Assembly (NCBI GenBank): GCA_963680875.1
Contig: OY804579.1
Span: 27,079,804 to 27,143,803 of the forward strand
Direction: 5' to 3'
Source: Bathymodiolus brooksi
Taxonomy: Eukaryota; Mollusca; Bivalvia; Mytilida; Modiolidae
Length of the DNA stretch: 64,000 nucleotides
The notes under the pieces are model-generated. The model was not told where the DNA came from and searched no databases. It saw only the letters and a list, made by a program, of their open reading frames with translations. Of the stretch, positions 57,538-64,000 are shown piece by piece; position 1 is the first letter of the stretch; each line of letters starts with the position of its first letter. The translations under genes were made by a program, and so were the position numbers.

Positions 57538-60500
57538 TTAGTTCACCTGGACCAAAGGTCCAGGTGAACTATTGCCATCACTTGGCGTCCGTCGTCCGTC
57601 GTCTGTTGTCTGTCATCTGTTGTCTGTCGTCTGTAAACTTTTCACATTTCAAGCTTCTTCTCCGAAACCACTTGGCCGATTGGAACCAAACTTAGCAGGA
57701 ATGTTCCTTGGATGGTCCTCTACAAAGTTACTGTTTTTCGTTCCAGTCGAATATTCAATATGGCTGCCAGGGCCAATAATATGCTCTGATTGGCTGAAAT
57801 TTCAAAGATCTTCTTCTCTGAAACTAATGAACTGACTGAACCCAAACTGTAAATGAATGATCATTGGAATGTCCTTTACCAAGTTTCTGTTTTTTATGCC
57901 GATCGGAAATCCAAGATGGCCGCCATCGCAGGACATAGATTAACATTGGACCCTATGGGAAAATGTTCAAATGCCTTCTTTTCAGAAACTACAAATATGA
58001 TTAAAGCCAAACTGTACATGAATGTTCATTGGACGGTCTTCTACAATCTCAAGGTTTTTTGTTCCGATATGAAATTCAAAATGGCGGCTACGGCAGGACT
58101 TAGTTTAACATTGGACCCTATGGGAAAAATGTTTCAAAATGCTTCTTCTCTGAAACCACTTGGACAGTTGAAACCAAACTGCCCAGGAATGATCATTGGA
58201 AGGTCCTCTACAAATTTTCTGTTTTTTATGCCGATCGGAAATCCAAGATGGCTGCCACCGCAGGACATAGATTAACATTGGACCCTATGGGAAAATATTC
58301 AAATGCCTTCTTCTCAGAAACTACAAATATGATTAAAGCCAAACTGTACATGAATGTTCATTAGATGGTCCTCTACAAACTTTACGTTTTTTGTTCCGGT
58401 ATGAAATTCAAAATGGCGGCTACGGCAGGACTTAGTTTAACATTGGACCCTATGGGAAAAATGTTTCAAAACGCTTCTTCTCTGAAACCACTTGGACAAT
58501 TAAAACCAAACTGCCCAGGAATGATCATTGGAAGGTCCTCTACAAAGTTTATGTTTTTTAAGTCGATCGGAAATCCAAGATGGCCGCCACCGCAATACAT
58601 AGATTAACATTGGACCCTATGGGAAAATGTTCAAATGCCTTCTTCTCAGAAACTACAAATATTATTAAAGCCAAACTGTACATGAATGTTCATTGGATGG
58701 TCCTCTACAAATTTTACGTTTTTTGTTCCGATATGAAATTCAAAATGGCGGCTACGGCAGGACTTAGTTTAACATTGGACCCTATGGGGAAAATGTTTCA
58801 AAACGCTTCTTCTCTGAATTCACTAGGACAATTGAAACCAAACTGCCCAGGAATGATCATTGGAAGGTTCTCTACAAATTTTATGTTTTTTATGCCGATC
58901 GGAAATCCAAGATGGCCGCCACCGCAATACATAGATTAACATTGGACCCTTTGGGAAAATGTTCAAATGCCTTCTTCTCAGAAACTACAAATATTATTAA
59001 AGCCAAACTGTACATGAATGTTCATTGGATGGTCCTCTACAAACTTTACGTTTTTTGTTCCGGTATGAAATTCAAAATGGCGGCTACGGCAGGACTTAGT
59101 TTAACATTGGACCCTATGGGAAAAATGTTTCAAAACGCTTCTTCTCTGAAACCACTAGGACAATTGAAACCAAACTGCCCAGGAATGATCATTGGAAGGT
59201 CCTCTACAAATTTTATGTTTTTTATGCCGATCGGGAATCCAAGATGGCCGCCACCGCAGGACATAGATTAACATTGGACCCTATGGAAAAATGTTCAAAT
59301 GCCTTCTTCTCAGAAACTACAAATATTATTAAAGCCAAACTGTACATGAATGTTCATTGGATGGTCCTCTACAAACTTTACGTTTTTTGTTCCGGTATGA
59401 AATTCAAAATGGCGGCTACGGCAGGACTTAGTTTAACATTGGACCCTATGGGAAAAATGTTTCAAAACGCTTCTTCTCTGAAACCACTTGGACAATTGAA
59501 ACCAAACTGCCCAGGAATGATCATTGGAAGGTCCTCTACAAAATATGTGTTTTTTATGTCGATCGGAAATCCAAGATGGCTGCCACCGCAATACATAGAT
59601 TAACATTGGACCCTATGGGAAAATGTTCAAATGCCTTCTTCTCAGAAACTACAAATATGATTAAAGCCAAACTGTACATGAATGTTCATTGGATGGTCCT
59701 CTACAAACTTTACGTTTTTTGTTCCGATATGAAATTCAAAATGGCGGCTACGGCAGGACTTAGTTTAACATTGGACCCTATGGGAAAAATGTTTCAAAAC
59801 GCTTCTTCTCTGAAACCACTTGGACAATTGAAACCAAACTGCCCAGGAATAGTCATTGGAAGGTCCTCTACAAATTTTATGTTTTTTTTATGCCGATCGA
59901 AAATTCAAGATGGCCGCCACCGCAATACATAGATTAACATTGGACCCTATGGGAAAATATTCAAATGCCTTCTTCTCAGAAACTACAAATATGATTAAAG
60001 CCAAACTGTACATGAATGTTCATTAGATGGTCCTCTACAAACTTTACGTTTTTTGTTCCGGTATGAAATTCAAAATGGCGGCTACGGCAGGACTTAGTTT
60101 AACATTGGACCCTATGGGAAAATGTTTCAAAACGCTTCTTCTCTGAAACCACTAGGACAGTTGAAACCAAACTGCCCAGGAATGATCATTGGAAGGTCCT
60201 CTACAAATTTTATGTTTTTTATGTCGATCGGAAATCCAAGATGGCCGCCACCACAATACATAGATTAACATTGGACCCTATGGGAAAATGTTCAAATGCC
60301 TTCTTCTCAGAAACTACAAATATTATTAAAGCCAAACTGTACATGAATGTTCATTAGATGGTCCTCTACAAACTTTACGTTTTTTGTTCCAATATGAAAT
60401 TCAAAATGGCGGCTACGGCAGGACTTAGTTTAACATTGGACCCTATGGGAAAAATGTTTCAAAACGCTTCTTCTCTGAAACCACTTGGATAATTGAAACC

Positions 60501-61128
60501 AAACTGCCCAGGAATGATCATTGGAAGGTCCTCTACAAGGTGTGTTTTTTTATGCCGATCGGATATCCAAGATGGCCACCACCGCAATACATAGATTAGC
60601 ATTGGACCCTATGGGAAAATGTTCAAATGCCTTCTTCTCAGAAACTACAAATATGATTAAAGCCAAACTGTACATGAATGTTCATTGGATGGTCCTCTAC
60701 AAACTTTACGTTTTTTGTTCTGATATGAAATTCAAAATGGCGGCTACGGCAGGACTTGTTTAACATTGGACCCTATGGGAAAAATGTTTCAAAACGCTTC
60801 TTCTCTGAAACCAAACTGCCCAGGAATGATCATTGGAAGGTCCTCTGTTTTTTATGCCGATCGGAAATGCAAGATGGCTGCCACCACAGGTCATAGTATT
60901 AACACAGGACCATATCGGGAAAATACAGAAATATCTTCTTCTCTGAAGCTATTGCACTGATTGAACCTAAACTATGCATCAATCATTGGAAGGTCCTTTA
61001 CAAACTTTGTGTTTTTTATGTTGATCGTAATTCCAAGATGACTACCACTGCAGGACATAGTTTTTACATAGGACCAATTGGTTTTTTTTATAACCAGGTG
61101 AACGATACAGGCTCTTGAGAGCCTCTGG
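57538..61128 (+). mobile_element. Complete Helitron-like element, 3.6 kb, nested
   Basis: The 5' end TTAGTTCACCTGGACC pairs perfectly with GGTCCAGGTGAACT. The 3' end is CAGGTGAACGATACAGGCTC, then a hairpin (AGGCTCT/AGAGCCT) and CTGG. Host DNA reads GGCCACCATTG before and TTACTATAAATAG after; a related host unit at ~61,277 (GGCCGTCACTGTTACAAAAAATAG) shows the uninterrupted form. The insertion therefore fell at TT with no other duplication. Confidence 0.75.
57840..60960 (+). repeat. 332-bp core tandem array, about nine copies
   Basis: AAGATGGC recurs at 57,913, 58,245, 58,577, 58,909, 59,241, 59,573, 59,907, 60,238 and 60,569. Each unit has two ~166-bp halves (AAGATGGCCGCC and AAAATGGCGGCT types). 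Copies are highly similar, and the last is shortened by ~30 bp. The 119-codon open frames that repeat here are by-products. Confidence 0.9.
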
Positions 61129-62007
61129 TTACTATAAATAGAAAATTAGTGAAAATATTCATTAACAAATTATTTTAAAATCCTGTAAAGAATCAAATGG
61201 AATCAAACCATATGGAAAGAATGCATATGTGGTCTTCTTTCAAAATTTTGATTGAAGACCTCCGGCTGTCATCCAACGTGGCCGTCACTGTTACAAAAAA
61301 TAGAAAATTATTGTCAAAAAACATATTTTAAAATCCGGTAAAAAGCCAGTTGCCACGAAACTTTTTGGAAATGATGCATATATGATCCACTTTCAGACTT
61401 ATGGTTGCTATTCCTGGTCGCTTATGAAAAATGGCTGCTATCGTTACAAAAAAATTGATTTTTTTTTTTTTTTTTAAATTCTGTATATTGTTGTAAAGAG
61501 CATTGTTGCTACCAAACTATAAAGGAACAATGCATATATAATTCTCTTTCAGACCATGGATGATGACCCCGACTGCCATCAAACATGGCCGTTGCCACTT
61601 CTCAAACTTGAAAATTAGTGAAAAAAATCAGTAAAAAATAGAAAACTATTGAAAAAATTAGATTCTTCTCCTCTGAAACCGTTTGGCCAAATGAACCGAA
61701 ACTTGGTAGGAAGCATCTATGGAAAGTCCTCTGTTGTGATTGCTCATTTCGTCCCTATCCGTTAACAAATATGGCCACCATAGACAATTCTTGTTTCTGA
61801 TTGGATGATTTCTAAAAAATCTTCTCCTCTGAAACTGCTTTGCCAAATAAACCGAAACGTGGTAGGAAGCATCTATGGAAGGTTCTCTATAAGGATTGCT
61901 CATTTTGTCCCGATCATTAACAAACATGGCCACCACAGGCAATTATTGTCTCTGATTGGTCAATTTCTAAAAAAAACATGGTAGGAAGCATCTATGGAAG
62001 GTCCTCT

Positions 62008-63531
62008 CAGGGGTTTCAAAGTTTTTTATAATAGGAGATTTTAGGAGGTACCTAAAAAATTAGGCTGGGGGCCGTAAGGGGTCCAGGGGGCGGAAGCTCC
62101 TGAAATCTAGCATTTTGTGGGTCAAAAAATGTACTTCAGAGACTGCAAAATATTAAGTGTTTTTGAAAGAAAAATCCCATTAACTTTAGAGTTCAGATTT
62201 CACCAAGAGTGAAGACCATGCATAATGCCTGGATTTTCCCCCCAATTTCTTTATTGAATATTTCAGTTTACAGACTTCAGCCAAGATTATTCATAGATAG
62301 TCTGCCATATCTTAAAAAAAACCAAAAGGACCATAAAGAGCTGCGGTTCCACAGCTAGGCTTGACCAAGCCATTGTTATCAAAGCTTAAACTTCTCAAAA
62401 TTCTTTTGTTGGCTTTGTCCTTTTCTTTTTCACAATACCTTGGCTTGTGTGTTTTTTTTACTTTATTACCAGTAATTAAACTCATCAAAGACCATTGGCA
62501 CGGATCAAGACATATAAGTGTCATAATTAATGAAACCAAGGACGTATATAGAATACGTCCTTGATGAAACATATAAATTTAATTTGCAATCATCAATCTT
62601 TAATAAAATTTATAATTTTAATAGATCAATACAAATATAATTAAACAAAAACAATATATATTGTTACTTTCACGACTTATGTGCAAAAAAAATGTTCGAA
62701 CAAAAACGATTCGCGGGAAGACATTTATTAACATTTGAATCACAAAAGTTAAATTATTTTGGAAAAAAAGGGGCCGGCGTTTTGACATTTGAGCCATGTC
62801 CGGTCCTTTTTCAAGATTTCTAGTAATTTTCTATCCCTTATCTCCTCGTACCCCCTTTTAAAAATGTTTTTCAGTACACTTTCATTTCCGTGAACAACCG
62901 CGGTAGGGCACGGTCAAAATATGTAAATAAATTAGCCATACATGTAGGTTTTTATTTTTATATACCGGAAGTTAAACAATATGGACGGAGTTAAGCAACA
63001 AGACAGTACACCCCAGAATGATTCGACCCTGGGTTTTAAATGGATAAAATATATCGCACAAAATATTGTGTAGTCATATATTCATAATACATAATGATCA
63101 TACTTATATTACTGGAGATTACACTAAATTGTGTTTGAACATAATTTGTAATCGGTCATTTTTTTTATTTTGAAATGATGTCAGCTTTGTTCCGGTCCGA
63201 GTTTTACACAAGGATGAAAAGATATTGGGGCGAAAACATATCTATTTACCACATGCGCAAACTGCTATTTACGATTCTAAGGTAAAGTTATTTTTAAAAC
63301 AGGGAATATCCCATTAACTTGGTCGTGATGCAGTTGTTCGATTTGAATGCGAGAATTCAGCAATTGACGTGATCATTAATTTTTTATGAAGAATATTCCA
63401 CAAGCCTATCGACCATCGTACTTGTGGTTTTGACCACCGCTAATTTTGGGGGGTTCAGTAATTTCTGCCGGTACTATACACGATCTCAGGCGGGTAAAAG
63501 TACCGGGTACCGGCCCACTTTGAAACCCCTA
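62008..63531. mobile_element. 1,524-bp TIR transposon (CAGGGGTTTCAAAGT)
   Basis: The left end CAGGGGTTTCAAAGT and right end ACTTTGAAACCCCTA form a 15-bp terminal inverted repeat (first base differs). TCCTCT flanks both sides (62,002-62,007 and 63,532-63,537). The host core unit elsewhere reads GGTCCTCTATAGGGATTGCTC without interruption. No transposase recognised; an internal hairpin GGACGTAT...ATACGTCC lies at 62,540-62,563. Confidence 0.75.
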
Positions 63532-64000
63532 TCCTCTATGGGAATTGCTCATTCCGTTTTGATCCATTAACAAACATGGCTATCATAGGCAATTCTTGTT
63601 TCTTATTGGTCGATTTCTAAAACAGCTTTTCCTCTGAAGCCACTTGGCCAAATGATATGAAACTTGATAAGAAGCATCTATGGAAGGTCCTCTATAGAGA
63701 TTGCTCATTTCGTTTAGATCCGTTAACAAACATGGCTGCCACAGGCAATTCTTGTTTTATATTGGTCAATTTCTAAAAATCTTCTTCTCTGAAACTGCAC
63801 TGTCAAAATGAACAGAAATTTGGTGGGAAGCACCTATGGAAGGTTCTGTATTAAGTTTCCTCAAAGCAGAATGAAAGGTGAGCAACACAGGCTCAGCCCA
63901 CTGAGCCTCTAGTTGTGTGAGTATTGAGTGAGTAAACTATGTAGGAAGTAAAGATATATTTTATTATCGTATTTTATGAAAATAACAAAATAAATCAGTA

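Larger units (their letters stand above)
57198..63912 (+). mobile_element. Helitron-like element interrupted by two insertions
   Basis: It starts TTAGCTCACCTGTATGAGCT at 57,198. It ends with AAAGGTGAGCAACACAGGCTC, a hairpin (AGGCTCA/TGAGCCT) and CTAG at 63,909-63,912, followed by TTGTG. It is split by a complete sister element (57,538-61,128) and by a TIR transposon (62,008-63,531). The parts between them (61,129-62,007 and 63,532-63,912) carry the CTTCTCCTCTGAAAC core units. Confidence 0.65.

Noticed and set aside
57853..59932. Repeated 118-140 codon frames starting MAATA(I/G)HRLTLDPMGK
   Set aside because: The same 332-bp core unit translated again and again; 332 is not a multiple of three, so each frame ends at the next unit.
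62312..62572. 86-codon frame inside the 1.52-kb transposon as a transposase
   Set aside because: No catalytic or DNA-binding motifs; it spans an internal hairpin.

Overview
This window is eukaryotic, AT-rich and almost entirely repetitive. I read it as nuclear DNA of a marine mollusc, most likely a bivalve. The evidence is a set of Helitron-like elements that begin TTAGCTCACCTG and carry ~160-bp core repeats with a CAAGATGGCCGCC motif, together with mixed non-LTR, tyrosine-recombinase and Tc1/hAT/Mutator-type relics. There are no operons and no bacterial or viral gene order. Only one segment looks like a host gene: a possible first coding exon of a UBE2O-like ubiquitin enzyme at 41,566-41,769. 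No tRNA, rRNA or CRISPR was recognised by eye.

Region 1 (1-11.6 kb) is a graveyard of minus-strand elements. It holds SGNH-hydrolase fragments, LINE 3' ends, a decayed multi-copy invertebrate gene (4.1-5.9 kb), and a Ngaro-like tyrosine-recombinase retroelement (9.2-6.8 kb, order RT, RNase H, tyrosine recombinase, SGNH hydrolase) abutted by a LINE 3' end with poly(A). A small block of the minisatellite (9.8-10.0 kb) and a 122-bp tandem array follow.

Region 2 (11.66-33.59 kb) is the most striking feature: a giant imperfect inverted repeat. Two ~1.8-kb non-satellite arms face each other (11.66-13.46 kb and 31.85-33.59 kb). Between them lie ~16 kb of a 22/23-bp minisatellite with consensus (T)TCAA(A/T)ATACCATGGGTAGGGGG. 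Its G-rich strand is the + strand left of ~24.2 kb and the - strand right of it. Higher-order repeats of 719 bp, 524 bp and ~2.4 kb are nested inside. A 2.25-kb insertion at 19,747 is absent from the matching place in the other arm. All long ORFs in this region are translations of the minisatellite.

Region 3 (33.6-43.7 kb) has a LINE endonuclease remnant, then a ~5.9-kb element bounded by inverted ~190-bp iterons. That element carries a broken SGNH-hydrolase gene and a Ulp1-type (C48) protease gene, and a Tc1-like transposon sits in its right arm. Next come a 785-bp TIR element with an 8-bp target duplication, the UBE2O-like exon, and a LINE reverse-transcriptase fragment split by a 342-bp foldback element with a 9-bp duplication.

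Region 4 (43.7-63.9 kb) is dominated by Helitron-like non-autonomous elements. They begin TTAG, contain 5' hairpins and 166/322/332-bp core arrays, and end in a hairpin plus CTAG or CTGG next to TT. Several are nested inside each other and inside LINEs, so empty sites can be read directly. A 1.52-kb TIR transposon interrupts the last one. The parts do not form a pathway; the window records successive rounds of insertion, tandem expansion and one large inverted duplication.
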